The translations under genes and the position numbers were made by a program. Shown here piece after piece: positions 21,924 to 33,667 of a stretch of DNA of 62,000 nucleotides (positions within the stretch are counted from its first letter, which is position 1; the number at the start of each line of letters is the position of its first letter). Origin of the DNA: Gnetum montanum (lineage: Eukaryota > Streptophyta > Gnetopsida > Gnetales > Gnetaceae); NCBI GenBank assembly GCA_015680685.1, contig MNCI01011448.1:1-62000 (forward strand), in the 5' to 3' direction. The notes under the pieces are model-generated. The model saw only the letters and a program-made list of their open reading frames with translations. It was not told the origin of the DNA and did no database searches.

Positions 21924-22830
21924 TGATCAGAGTGGTTCCTCTAGCGGTTTATTCTAATTATTAGAGTAGTTACTCTAGTGGTTTATTCTAATTATTAGAT
22001 CAATTACTCTAGCGGTTTATTCTAATTATTAGAGTGGTTACTCTAATTATTAGAGTAGTTGCACCCAAGCCTATAAATACAGTGCCTAGGTGCATAATTG
22101 AAGAAGTCTTTTAGTAGTCAAGTAGTGAAACTCTTGTAGTTTTTTTGAAAGTTAGAGTATTTTCCAAGTGCCCACAACAAGAGGTCTAAGTGTGGACGGA
22201 TCTTTATTCGAGCATTGTGTACCTGAGCACACCTTGTGTACAACAATAAAGATGAGCTCTTTGATTCATCCTTGTAGCACTTGAGATTTTTTTTCTTATG
22301 CATTTATTTTACTTTATTTTCTTATGCATTTATTTTATTTTATGTAGTTTACATTTATGTTATTAGCGTAGCAATTCATTTTGATCAATTAAGCAAATTG
22401 TTAAATTACACTCAGTACGATCACTTCGAGCATGTGTGTAACACTTGGTAACCCAGTAATGATTAGTGTTTGGTAATCCCAATAGTATTGCACTAGTTTA
22501 GGATGTGTACGACAAGTGAGAAGGGATGCTGGTGTTAGGATTAGTTAGAACTTACTTAATGAGTAGTTAAGATAAATTAGTCATTTAGTTATCTCTCTTC
22601 TCCCTTATTAGCACAGGACATAAAAATATAAAAGATATAAAAATCATATGCCTTAATCTTACTTAACTATACAATTGTGACATATAAGTAAGTTTGGGAA
22701 GACAAAAATCAACCAACCCGTCCTTGTTCCACAAAGGCGCATAGGCACTTAGTCCTTGGAATTTGATTGGATCATGTGTGAAACGCTCGTATTCGTATGG
22801 TTGAGCGTAGGGGTACCTTGTCACTCATAA
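21924..22830 (+). mobile_element. 3' LTR of A4
   Basis: 907 bases, colinear with the 5' LTR. The TATA box is at 22072-22079. The terminal CA has become AA (TCACTCATAA). Confidence 0.92.
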
Positions 22831-22835
22831 ACTTT

Positions 22836-24791
22836 GGCTAGCTACTCTTGTTGTTGATGGATGAAATTTTGCATTTGTTGCTTTTGCACATCAACCTTCT
22901 GCAAGTGGTGATTCTTTGTGGTCAAGATGACATTCTCTTGGTGAGTCTAATCCAAGGACTTTTGGATATTATACATGGTGACATCAGCCAATGATTGATC
23001 AAATATCACTATCCCCTTCACATCCTTAGCCTTCTTGAGCTTTTCTTGAAGTTGTTGAAAAGCATTATCATGAGTCAGTGCAAGGTTGAGAAATGTAGGA
23101 TCAGCAAGGTAGGCTCTTAATTCAACAACCTCTATAGCTAGGCATTGGTTTTGAACTTGGGTTGTTTTGAGTTGTCCTTCCACGATAATGAATTTCCCCT
23201 TGCTTCTAATCACTCCAACTAGGTTGTAGTGATTGTATCCAAAAGGTCAAAGACATTCAAAATTACTTGCCTAATTCCCACTAGTCAATTCAACAACTCT
23301 TCATGTTGGGCTATGTTCAGTTTGCCATTAACTGTTCTTGTGGATGTTTGCACATCTCTGAGTGCAAAGATGTCTAGTATAGATGCCATAGAAGCATTCA
23401 ATGCCTCAAAAACTCTATCAACAACCATATCTACTATTATCTCTTACCCATGGTGCTACATCACTAAGATAGTTACCCCCTCGCCCTCCTTCAAATGCAT
23501 CAAGAAAGTAGCGAAATTCCCAAAGATTTTTCAGAATTGCTACTGTTGTAAGAGAGAGACCATTACATCTTGAGCATTGAAATTGGATTTCATGGGCAAC
23601 CGCATTCTTTAGATTGAAAAGATTAGCCTACCTCCATCCATCTAGCTAATAGTTCAAGCCACTTTGGTGAGGTGACTCATTATTGGATGATACATAGATG
23701 GATTGCCACCACTTGTTCCTACTTGATGCTCCTACTCACACAAGAGCTACTCTTGGATCTCACACATTCGTTCAATGGCAATGCATGACTCTGACATAGT
23801 TTCATGAGTAGGTGGTAAAGGTAGTGGTTGTTGCCCCTTTTCCTTGGTTGTGGTAGGGGTTTTTTCTTTCATCATTTTTGCCCAAGAGGTAGAAGGAGTA
23901 TGCCAAATTGTATGGTTGGCAAAGAAAACTATTCCTATCCTTTTGCATAGTTTTTTGATGAGGCAAGGAAAGGGTAGGGCCTCCCTTTCACGTTCATTTC
24001 CCTTAAATTGCTTTTCTATTTCTAGATAGATTAGCCATGAAAGATTCACAGGGAATTTTCCACTCAAAGTAGCACATGCATGGGTGGAAAAGGCAATCAC
24101 CTTACTGGGCCTCACCATTGGATTGAGGTGATAGGCCACTATCTTAAAATATACATGCTTCGTCAATGTGAGTGCACCATACTCCTTGTGGTCCACTTCA
24201 TAACATTGCTGGGCCACTCCTTCTTTGCCTCTCGGTCTACTTGTATAGAGATCTTTGCCAAATTTGTTCTACTATTAGGCAAGCTAAGGGCCGACATAAT
24301 GGCCTCCACCAAGTAGGATACTTGAATGTCTTTGATCTTCATAGTGGTTGCTACCTAAAGAGATATGTCTCTTCCATGTTACATTCCCCACTAGAAGTGA
24401 TGATTAGTCACATTGTAGAGCTTTACTATTGTGTATTGACTTCTGGTGGAGAATGTTCTAAAAATGGTCCAAAGTTCAATTCTTGGAGAACTAAATGTTG
24501 GATGTCACGAGGCTTGATCTGACTAAGGTAGGCTTGAGTCAATGTGACCTCCAGTCTTGGTACCAATTCTGGCACCTTATATCAATGGGATTATTTGGTT
24601 ATAGCTACTTTATCAAGAATATGTTAGATAGATTCCACTTTGGGCTCCTCCTAAAGAGGTCTTGTCGCATGAGTTTCTGTTGCCTATTCTTGGGCTTGTT
24701 CTTGTTTCTCTCTTCCAACTCTAGGTCATTTATCCCTTAGTTGGGATGATCCTCCTTCCTACGGGCATTTTGGTCTTAGTGTTATTTGTAA
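22836..24791 (-). pseudogene. ORF3 of A3, N-terminal and central part
   Basis: Continues the ORF split by A4. From the right: a start region near 24791 aligned with the MAPKPRHPR start of A5 (its ATG is now ATA), then a domain with LTKHVYFKIVAYHLNPMVRP and ALPFPCLIKKLCKRIGIVF at about 24150-23900. This pattern resembles the plant transposon-associated domain. A Pro-rich linker and the first coiled-coil half (23213-22947) follow. Stops and frame changes make it a pseudogene. Confidence 0.75.
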
Positions 24792-25237
24792 TCATAACAT
24801 GACCAAGGATTAGCACTTAATGTGTAACTTTGAAACATTTGGAATACCTTATTCCTTAGGCTAGTTACAATTGGCTAAGTTGTGATCATGGCTGGTTTGA
24901 TTATTTTAATATTATTTTATTATTATCTTGATTAAATAGTTTACTCGAGTGTGTTGGAAAGGTTTAACTCTAATAGATTGATGATTTAATATATTATTTT
25001 ATTCATTAAATCCATGGGGGAGTTAAACAAATTTTGAAATTTTTTTTTGTCAAAAAGCTAAGATTTGTAGCCCCCACAACATAAAGCATACCTTTAGAAG
25101 ATGTAGGGTTGAAGAACAGAGTGAATTGGACAAACTGTTCAAACGTTACTAGCTCTAGAAGGTTTGAGCTCTGAAAAATTGCAAAAACTCCCCTTATGTT
25201 TGAAGCAAATGGCAAAAAATTCCTAAAGGGTGGGTGC

Positions 25238-25330
25238 TATATATAGAATTTTTCCCATACATCAATTGGCCCTCATCGATAGGGGTTAGTCAATGTGGTT
25301 AGCTACATCGATTGAGCGTAGTCGATGTGA
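25238..25330 (-). promoter_or_regulatory. Putative internal promoter of A3 ORF3
   Basis: On the minus strand, GACTACGCTCAATCGATGTA and CCCCTATCGATGAGG words precede TATATATAG (25245-25238). The start of ORF3 is about 450 bases downstream. This mirrors A5 (36939-37010). Inferred from sequence pattern only. Confidence 0.45.
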
Positions 25331-25610
25331 CTATTGACCATTGTTGACCAAGTTAAAACTTGAAAAATCCAAGGAGTTTTTGAACAAAATTGAAGTCAAA
25401 TGGAAACTCAAAAAGCCAAGAACACAATGAAATACATGAAGAGGGCTTGAGATTGCACAAAAGATGGAGAATGATTGGAGAAATGCCTTAAGGAGCACAT
25501 AGTTGGATGCAATTGATGGACAATGCAAAATATTTGATTGCCAAAATGCCTAAGGATAAGGAACTTAACTAGCCCAACAAAGAGCTATGCAAGTGGGTCC
25601 TCCCTAGTGT

Positions 25611-25840
25611 GTTTTAAATATGTTGTACTTTATTAAGTAATGTCTTTCTAGCCTAAGCATAGCTTAAGGAGCATTACAATAAGTAAAATCAATAACATAA
25701 ATAAAAGTAGTAGCAAAATAGCTAGTTTATTGTAATAGCATATGAAAAATTGAGGTCCATAAGAATGGGTGAACTAGGTTGTTTTATTGTTGTAACTTTA
25801 TACTTGAACATAAAGTTAAAAAGTTGAGAGAATGAGTAAG
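25611..25840. other. Short AT-rich spacer, nothing recognised
   Basis: Lies between the truncated end of A3 and the start of SOUL duplication copy 2. No homology to the rest of the window was noticed. Confidence 0.6.
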
Positions 25841-27195
25841 AGTAGAAATAGAGCTTTAATGATATGATATATAGATGCCATAGTGAAATATAAATAAGAA
25901 CAAAAATTTGTAATATACAAACAAATAAAAGAATATATTTATAAACATAGAAAAAAAATTGTAAAAATCATAGTTAGATATTTTAAATTAGAAAAGACAA
26001 TACATTGAGCTTGACCATTAACTTTAAATGTCTAGTAGTAAGAGTAGTCATCTTCTCTTTACGATATTTAAAGGTTTATCGTGTCCTTTAAGGTAAAATT
26101 ATGGTTGAACTTCAACAAGTGGCAATCTTATGGTTGATAGGAAATCTTAGTTGTAAATTTATTATGACTCATGATAATCTTATGTTTAACTCAAAGTACT
26201 TCATTTTTTTGTTTTTTTTAAGGCAAGGCAATTGGAGTTGGTAGTACAACCACTACCCACACACTAAGGTAGATTTGACTCATGAATGAAAAGGATCCCA
26301 CCACAAGGCTACTCCACTATTGCCACACCTAGAGGTATAGGCAAGAAATGAACCTACAATCTCCTAATTAATTTGTAAAAAAGTCTAAATGTACTACAAC
26401 CTATACTGAAACTTCTAATGATATTATTATTCATTTTTGGGGGTCCACTTGCCACCCCTCATAATATTGTTGATGAATATCTTTTGTTATTTCTTAGGTT
26501 TTTAAAACTTCTTTCTTTATTAATCTCTTTCTCATTGGATTTATGGGTAAAATTGAACTTGCAACTTTGTTTTTCGATGCCAGGTTTTTACAGTTAAATT
26601 AATTATATTTTTATTTAGCAATGTGATTTAGTTTGAATTTTGTATCACATCTTAATTTTTTACGTAGTTTAGAAAGATGTTTTAAAAGTATTGAATGTTT
26701 GTATGAAAGAAAGATCATCGTTTTAGACAATAATTGAATTAAATTTATTATAGGAACCAGGGCAAAAATTCAACCATGATCATGTAGAGTGAAAGTGCAA
26801 ACTATATGGATTGGTTCAAGATGACTTATGATTTGAAGAGTAATTCCCGGTCGGAATAAAAAAGTTGATGATCTGATATGTAAATCGCTCGGTTCAGTCA
26901 GGTGATTGGTAGGGAAATGCCGGATTCGTGGAACGCTGTTGCGTCTGCTCTTGACACAGTTGACGACAACCGAAAAAAGCACACACAGAAAAAGAAAATC
27001 CAGAGTTGAGAAAAACACGATGTCAACTTTATACATCTTCAATTCCTGTGCAACTGCAACCTCAAATTTGAATAACTTTAAAAAGTAAATGGGAACAAAC
27101 CCAGCTGTGAAATCGTGGAGATCCATAAATTTTCGCGAAACATATCAAGCTTAGCCCCCAATAACCGCAGGAGGCAGGCAAAAGCCCAGGGGCGC

Positions 27196-27203
27196 TATAA
27201 AAA
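27196..27203 (+). promoter_or_regulatory. TATA box of SOUL gene copy 2
   Basis: TATAAAAA about 125 bases before the ATG; equivalent to 8812-8819 of copy 1. Confidence 0.7.
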
Positions 27204-27324
27204 TGCTCAAACTGTGACAAATAGCCCGGACGACGCAGCAGAAGCACGCAAGCAAAGGGAGCCAGCGTTGGAGTGGAGTGGAGTGTGAACCAGATCAACA
27301 TCCTCCTCACTCACTTCCTCCGCC

Positions 27325-28401
27325 ATGATCATGACGAGGACGAGAACAACGTCCATTTGCAGGGAGCGTATGCCAGGCATGCCCACTTTTACGATACTAA
27401 GCTTCGTCTTCATGTTCATGTTCCCCATGGCTAAGGCTGGGGATTCCAGCATCAGCCCCAGCCCCAGCTACAAGACAACGTACGTATCACCAGACGGGGC
27501 CTTCCAGATCCGGCATTATGGTATGGCCACGTGGCTGTCGTCATCGCAGCGCTCCAATACCTTCCGCAACGCCACGTGGCTGGGCCTTGAGCGCCTCCGC
27601 TCTTACCTCGCCTCCGTCTCCGCAATGGACTCGTCGCTGCCAGCGACGCCCGTGCTGACCGACTTCTTCAAGCGCGGACGCAAACGTCCCGGAAACGTGC
27701 GCCGCGTGCGAGTCAGCATCCCTGCACCAGAGCAAGCACGAGCACGAGCACGAGCACGGCGGCCGTCGCCCGAGTCGGGGGTGAAATTGAGGCGCTGGCA
27801 CGAATTCGACGTCGCAGTGTCGCGTTTCAGCCACCACGACTCCGCCGCCAACGAAGCGGCCGTGGAGCAGCAGCTGCGAACTTTGGTACGCGCTCTGGCG
27901 GCGTCCCCTGCCGTTGGCGCTTCCAAAATGGCACACGGCAAAGGTGTCCCCGTATTCAGCGTTGCTTTGTATGAGAGCTCTACCGAGATGTGGGTCCACC
28001 TTAACCTCAGCTCCAACTCAACCTCAACCTCACGGGCACCGGCACCGGCACCCACGTCGGCACCGGTACCGGCACCCACGTCGGCACCGGTACCGGCACC
28101 CACGTCGACACCGGTACCGGCACCGGCACCCACGTCGGCACCCACGTCGACACCGGTACCGGCACCGGCACCGCAGTTGGGTGGAGGTGAGGCAAGGCCG
28201 GTTTTGCCGTGGCCATGGCCATTTCCCGGTGGTGATGAACATGGACAGGGCCCCACATCGGCCCCGGTAACGCTTCCTGATGAGGGAAACCCTTCCCCTG
28301 TGGCGGGACCCACTGGTTATGGAGATGGCGACGTTGATGTTCCCCACGATGCTGATGCCTTTGCCTTCGTAGGCATGCCTCTCTCCTTCATCCACGATTA
28401 A
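27325..28401 (+). CDS. SOUL/haem-binding family protein, secreted, copy 2
   Basis: An intact intronless reading of 358 residues starting MIMTRTRTTS; ATG 27325 and 27331 are both possible. Signal-peptide core FTILSFVFMFMFPMAKA is followed by the two SOUL half-domains: FQIRHYGMATW, NATWLGLERLRSYL, LPATPVLTDFF, then RRWHEFDVAVSRFS and EMWVHLNLS. The sequence from 27466 to about 27824 is identical to copy 1 at every base. Differences include Arg for Leu in EQQLRTLV, and Ser-Lys-Met for Ala-Lys-Val. The Ala/Pro tail is longer through extra 24-bp units. The end DADAFAFVGMPLSFIHD is conserved. Open frame, conserved promoter and preserved coding sequence suggest both copies may be functional. Confidence 0.82.
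   Translation: MIMTRTRTTSICRERMPGMPTFTILSFVFMFMFPMAKAGDSSISPSPSYKTTYVSPDGAFQIRHYGMATWLSSSQRSNTFRNATWLGLERLRSYLASVSAMDSSLPATPVLTDFFKRGRKRPGNVRRVRVSIPAPEQARARARARRPSPESGVKLRRWHEFDVAVSRFSHHDSAANEAAVEQQLRTLVRALAASPAVGASKMAHGKGVPVFSVALYESSTEMWVHLNLSSNSTSTSRAPAPAPTSAPVPAPTSAPVPAPTSTPVPAPAPTSAPTSTPVPAPAPQLGGGEARPVLPWPWPFPGGDEHGQGPTSAPVTLPDEGNPSPVAGPTGYGDGDVDVPHDADAFAFVGMPLSFIHD
28036..28170 (+). repeat. 24-bp minisatellite coding the Ala/Pro tail of SOUL copy 2
   Basis: About five units of the type GGCACCCACGTCGGCACCGG plus TACC, encoding APTSAPVP. Copy 1 has a single unit (about 9688-9711). Confidence 0.85.
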
Positions 28402-28540
28402 GATTAAATTAAGTGCGTCTGCGTGCGTCTCCCTTCCTGTCCCTCTCTCCCTGTCGTCACTCAACTCCAAATTCTCACGTCACCCATGATCTTGCTTCAT
28501 CCGCCGTTGTATTACCGGATGTAAAAACATTTCACCTGTC

Positions 28541-30266
28541 GTTGCATTGTTCTTTATTTATGTTATCGAATGAGATTAAATTAAATTGAACCTACGTATA
28601 CGTTTCTCAGTTTGCAGGTCGCACATATCGTAATTGCATACGGTTATTAATCATTATGTTTCCATTCGTGCTACGAAATTTTAATAATTGTACGCCAAAT
28701 TTTTAAATCGGCACTGTCCATATAAGCTTATATTCTCGTACCATTATTCTTTTTCCGTGAAAAATTTTATCACCGAAGCGTTGCACATTCTAAGTTATTT
28801 AATAACTTCCTCTTTTTCACTCCAGTAACTAGTTTATATATGTATTCTTCAATGTTTGAAAACTCAGAGAATTGCACATTGCCCTTTTTGTCCATGACTC
28901 GGAACGGAGTCCAAAATTTGCTAGTAACAAACCAGGAAATTAGAAAATATTTTAAAATACTTAATTTTTATGTTTTTAGTATGATATTTAAAAACAAGTT
29001 CATAAGCATAAACATCATTTATGGAGGCAAAAAATCTCAACCATTTTTCATTTTATATTCATCTTATAAAAATTTTATTTAATAAACATAAAATGCTAAA
29101 ACCACTTTGGGAATTGAATTGTAAATGGTATTCAATTCAAAAGAAATGTTTTCTCTAAGCAATAAAAAGTTTTTATAAATTATAAACATAATCCTTTAAA
29201 CCAAAGTATATGTCGTTCTTGTAAGGAATGGCAAGAAATAGATAGTAAATAATAAAAAAGAGAACTTTTTTTTAAGACATTACCTTAATTCTATTTGAAA
29301 GAAGGCACAGGGAAAATTAAATAAATTAAGGTTCAAAAGAAGGTTAGAAAATTTAAATAAATCAAACCTCCATTAAAACCTACAAGAACTATAGTTAAAA
29401 TCCAAAAGCTATGGAACTACTTGTAATTGATTAAGAAAACAACAACAATCTAACATTTGAAGGTAGAGATTCATAAAAGCATTAACTCTACTAGAGTTTG
29501 CATAGTTAAATGTTTTTTTTTAATTTTGGAAAAATAATACATTTAAAATTATTTATACTTTTATGTTAAATGGACTTGATGTGTGTTGATAGGAGAAGTA
29601 AGTGGGCACTAGTCACCTAAGCTATGATTAATTGCAAGCTTTGTAAATATTGATCTTACTTATTAAATTTCTACTTTTACATTCATCATCGATGGTAATG
29701 AATATAACTTTTTGATATATTTTAAATCATGATGCATTACTGCTATATTTATATGCACATCTTTATTACTTAGTATTTATGATTTTTATGTTAATTTTTC
29801 AATGCATGTGGGTCCCATGAGCAATTGTTTTGATGCTTTTCATATTTTGTGTAATCATATATTTGGGGCTAATGCTTTTTTGCACCCATGGTTTTACATG
29901 CAACCAATTTATATGCATTTATTAAAAAGTTTCCAAAAATTAACTAGAACTGAATAGTTAACATGTTATGCATATCATAGTTTATGGCTCAATATATTAC
30001 ACTTATTTGTTTGGATTCTTAGTCAAAAGGATTGACGATTCTATGTCAATTATGTGGTTATGTACACAATTTGCTCTTGGCTTGTTCAATCAAAAAAATT
30101 AGACATATAGGTAAGACGTGTTAGTAATGGTATTACATCTTAAATGAAATTGAAGTCACTAAGATTTGATGATTTCTTGCCACATCCAAAAATTGTGTTC
30201 ATGAGAAAATGGTAGTTCCCACATTGACAAAGCAAAATGCATGACATCTACTTAATTAACACAATA
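28541..30266. other. No gene recognised
   Basis: AT-rich sequence downstream of SOUL copy 2. A weak resemblance to a family A LTR (GATAGGAGAAGTAAGTGGGC at about 29590) is the only signal. No convincing ORF or RNA gene. Confidence 0.55.
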
Positions 30267-31268
30267 TGATGAGCAATAGAGTAGACCATACATCCATCCA
30301 TATAGATCATAAGCATTCATGCACAATCTAGTTGAATTCCATGGACTAGGTTAGCAAGATGTCCTAGATAACTAAGTGTAAGATCATTGATTATTGTCTT
30401 CCTAATCATAACTTATGTATGTTCAAGTAGTATGATTAAGTGTGATTGAGGTGTATGATGATTTCATTATTATTTAAAATATTTAAAGGATTAAAATATT
30501 AAACTAATTATCTAAGGAAAAAAAAGAAATCTAAACTAGCCTAATCATTGAGTATCCATTTCCACTTTCCATACACATCCTAAACCCATACTAACATTGT
30601 TCGCTTACCAAGTGTTCACTACTAGGTGCACCAAGTATTCATTACTAGAATTACTAAATGTTAATATGCTATGTTCAAAGTGGTTGTACTTAAATGCTAT
30701 TATAGAATAAAATATTTAATTGCTAAATTGCATGAAAGTAGATGACATATAAAGTAAAGTATAAGAAGGTAAATTAAGGGCTAGTCTAAATGCTACAATT
30801 GAAGACCCTAATCTCGATTTTATTGTTGGGATGCATATATGTCCATGTACATATTGCAATCGAATAAAATTCAATACAATTAATTCAAGTCATACTATAG
30901 GCACTCAAAGGAGAAAAATTTAAAGTTTTACAAAATGAAACTATAAGAGTTTGACTATGTTACTAACTAAATGTGTCATAAATACAATGGATGTGCATAT
31001 TTATATAGGCAAAAGGCAATATAGTATTAATGTATGCGTGTCAACATACCATAGGATACATCCACACATAAGTATCAACAAGGCTATATCAATGCATACC
31101 TATTGACATAGCTAACTGGCTCAACTTTCATCATATTTCCATGACTAACTAAAAAATTTTCCTAGAGGGAACAAAACTAGGACTAAATTGTTTACGAAAT
31201 TTAGGGAAGTACAAAACTCTTTATTGACTAACAAAATTGACAAGACAATAGTGCTATATTACAAGTTT
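30267..31268 (-). mobile_element. Family A relic A6: LTR and adjoining 3' internal sequence
   Basis: The + strand starts TGATGAGCAATAGAGTAGACC and the LTR ends TTTCATCA at 31133 (867 bases). Next comes the mirrored pre-LTR region (ACTAAAAAATTTTCCTAGAG) seen also beside A3. It breaks near 31268 against chromovirus B1. No other part of this copy is seen. Confidence 0.7.
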
Positions 31269-31269
31269 T

Positions 31270-32490
31270 TGGAGTTGATTCCTATGATAGCTAATAAAGT
31301 GAGATAACAAAGCTTACTAAATGCTTCTCTAATCCTTCTAGAAGAGAGGAAACACCATAAGGAATATGATGAAATTGGTTTTGGTTTTGTTGTTGTATCA
31401 ACTGTTACTTCTAATCATGATGATTTTCAAGTAGAATCTTCAATAGGTGTGCTAGGCTTGAAGGAGACATTTTCTAAGGTGTTCAAGGGGAAATTGGATG
31501 GATTAGCATCAATGAGAAATGTACATCATCAAATTGAGTTCATCCCTAGTGCTACCATTCCAAATAAGAAAGTATACAAGATGGCACCAAATTAGCAAGC
31601 ATAATTACAAAGCCAAGTAAAAGAGTTAGTTGCAAATGGATTTGTTAGGGAATCCATTTTACCTTGTGTAGTTCTAGTAGTGCTTGTGCCAAGGATGAAG
31701 CACAAAATTGGAAAAGCCAATGTGTTGGCTTATGCATTGTCTAAAATGCATGTGCTAGATTCCATCATACTTCATGTAAAAGGTATGAATGATTTTGCTA
31801 ATTGGAATGAATATAAATGATGAATCCTTTAATGAGGAGAAATCAATGGAGTTGGGGACTTGAAGTTTTAAGCTTTGATGAGATTAGATAGTCACATGTT
31901 GAAGATCAATTTGAACCAAAGATGGATGAGAGAAGCCATGAAGACATAAGTGAGTCCAAGCTTTATCTTGCAAATGGTAGTAATGTCTCTTATGTTGAAG
32001 CTAGTATGATGGATGCTCATTTTTCACTTTATCTTGGTAGTAGTTTTTTAAATTGTGATTATGAGAATTGTGATCATTATGGTGATTGTGATGAATGTTT
32101 AAGTCATGTTGTAAATGATGGAAGAAATGTAGATTTTGATGTCATTTTAAGTAAGAGCAAGACTAATAATGGTAATGTGTCTAATTTTTCATTTGATAAC
32201 AATGGCTATAGGTGTAGTTAATATGAGAAGACCAATATTGATATTAATGTGAGCATTGATAGAGATGAATGTGATTGCATTGGTTGTGAGATAGATAAGT
32301 AACATGAAGGTAATCTACCTTATAGTGTTGATGGTGGAGGAAAGATGAGTGAGAGACTTCCAAACACCAAGGTAAATGTGGAGAAGAAAGTTGAAGAGAG
32401 AGTCCTTAAGAGGAATGAGAGCAAGATGAAGCCTAAATTTACTATTGGTGATTTAGTTTGGATGAAATTGAAGAAGAAGAGATTGGAAGT
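31270..32490 (+). mobile_element. Chromovirus B1, first part (protease end, RT start, RNase H end, acidic block, integrase C-terminus)
   Basis: Gypsy chromovirus on the + strand, 5'-truncated and internally deleted. In order: the linker LKETFSKVFKGKLDGLASMR, the RT start HHQIEFIPSATIPNKKVYKM with VKELVANGFVRES (31500-31660), a jump to the RNase H end GKANVLAYALSKMH (about 31708-31752), the acidic block 31922-32340, and the integrase C-terminus FTIGDLVWMKLKKKRLEV (32437-32490). A5 is inserted after GAAGT (32486-32490); the reading resumes at 45732. Confidence 0.82.
31922..32340 (+). pseudogene. Acidic Asn/Asp-rich block of chromovirus B1
   Basis: Begins MDERSHEDISE and contains NGSNVSYVEASMMD, NDGRNVDFDVILSK and KTNNGNVSN. 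It is colinear with 48190-47720 (minus) of B2, where the corresponding pieces are DGSNVSYVEPSVLD and HDGRNVALDAIVCK. Function unknown. It lies between pol remnants and the integrase C-terminus, where the integrase core would be expected. One or two stops are present. Confidence 0.65.
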
Positions 32491-33417
32491 TGATGAGCGG
32501 CTAGGTACCCCTATGCCCAACCATACAAATCACGGGCATCCACACGCGACTCGGTCGAATTCAATAGACTGCAAGCACTTAACATACACCAGACCCTAAC
32601 CAGTAAAACCTTGGGTTAGAGCGGTCGTTGTCTTCCCAATCTCACTTGTGATGTTCTAGTGGCAATGGTTAAGTAAGATTGAGACAACACATTTTTATAG
32701 CTTTTATCTTTTGGCGTCTAATTAAGGTATGAAAAGAAAGGAATGAAATATTATCTAATCTATAATTATCCTAACTTGTATTCTAACTATTCCTAGCATA
32801 AGTATCTGATCCCATCTTCCGAGCATGTTTTGAGCATCTCCTAAACACTTCTGGGTTATCGGACGTTAAACGTCACTAGGTTTACCAAGTGTTGGATTTA
32901 TGTTCGAGATGGTCGTACTTATGGCCTTTACAAACTATGAATGAGCAATAGCAATTAAGATGAAAATAACAAAAACTTAAGTAATTATTAAAACATAAAC
33001 ATATTAAAATATTAAATGCATTAAATGGCTAAGTCCAAATGTTGCAAGGAATGCTTGAAGAGTTCATCTTTATTGCTGTCACGCCAATGGGCTCAGATAC
33101 ATCAATGCTCGAATAAAGAGCCGGTCACTTTTCTTACACCTACTGCAGGCACTTGGAAAATATTCTATCTCCTGCGGGAACAAACTACAAGAGCTTCGCT
33201 ACAACTGACAAAAAGATACCTTAATGAGGACGAAGGCCCTCTTATTTATAGGTCGAAATAGGTGCCGTGTAAATGGGGCCACATCGATGCATGGAAGGAT
33301 GCATCGATGGGGCAGCCTCAATGAGGCCGCATATACGGGGCTGTGTTGATGCAGCCGTGTATATGGGGTCCCATATACGTGGCCTAGTAGATGCAGCAAC
33401 CATTAAACACTTCATCA
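32491..33417 (-). mobile_element. 3' LTR of A5
   Basis: 927 bases. On the minus strand it starts TGATGAAGTG and ends TAGCCGCTCATCA. TATA box TATAAATA at 33250-33243, with upstream GTATATG-type words near 33330-33375. Confidence 0.93.
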
Positions 33418-33667
33418 TACCCTCACAACTGAGTAAAAACTAGTTCTCGAGTTCCTCTTACAACTTGGAAGGTATGGACTTTTATCTACAACACACATGA
33501 CTTGACACACATGACACACACATGACTCAACACTAATTTTACCAAGTGCCCGAGTTATAGAGAAGGACAAGTTTCAAAAAATGGTGGTGTTCAGAGACAA
33601 AATTGAACACCTTGCTGGTCCTGGAGTCTCTGCTGTGTAGAATGGTGCACAAAATTATTGGAGAAGA

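Larger units (their letters stand above)
13046..22830 (+). mobile_element. Complete Ty3/gypsy LTR retrotransposon A4
   Basis: A 9785-bp element with two 907-bp LTRs (13046-13952 and 21924-22830) flanked by the 5-bp target duplication ACTTT (13041-13045 and 22831-22835). It sits inside ORF3 of A3. Order: LTR, primer site, gag, protease, reverse transcriptase, RNase H, integrase, LTR, as in Ty3/gypsy. A zinc knuckle of C-X2-C-X3-H-X4-C type and the tRNA-Asp-like primer site suggest the Athila/Tat group. The LTRs are visibly diverged and the ORFs carry many stops, so the copy is old and dead. It lacks ORF3. Confidence 0.93.
10976..25610 (-). mobile_element. Ty3/gypsy element A3, 5'-truncated and split by A4
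   Basis: Minus-strand family A element. Its 3' LTR is 10976-11883, ORF3 runs 24791-22836 and then 13045-12218, and the region upstream of ORF3 reaches about 25608, where homology stops. Gag, pol and the 5' LTR are missing. Element A4 (13046-22830) interrupts ORF3. The two ORF3 halves join correctly once A4 and one ACTTT copy are removed. Confidence 0.85.
25841..28540. repeat. SOUL duplication unit, copy 2
   Basis: Direct repeat of 7461-10099, about 18.37 kb away. The 3' flank after 28540 is not shared, so copy 1 has lost or never had it. Confidence 0.9.

Noticed and set aside
28541-30266. Possible gene downstream of SOUL copy 2 (80-codon frame at 28840-29082)
   Set aside because: AT-rich, short, no motif and no supporting homologue in the window.
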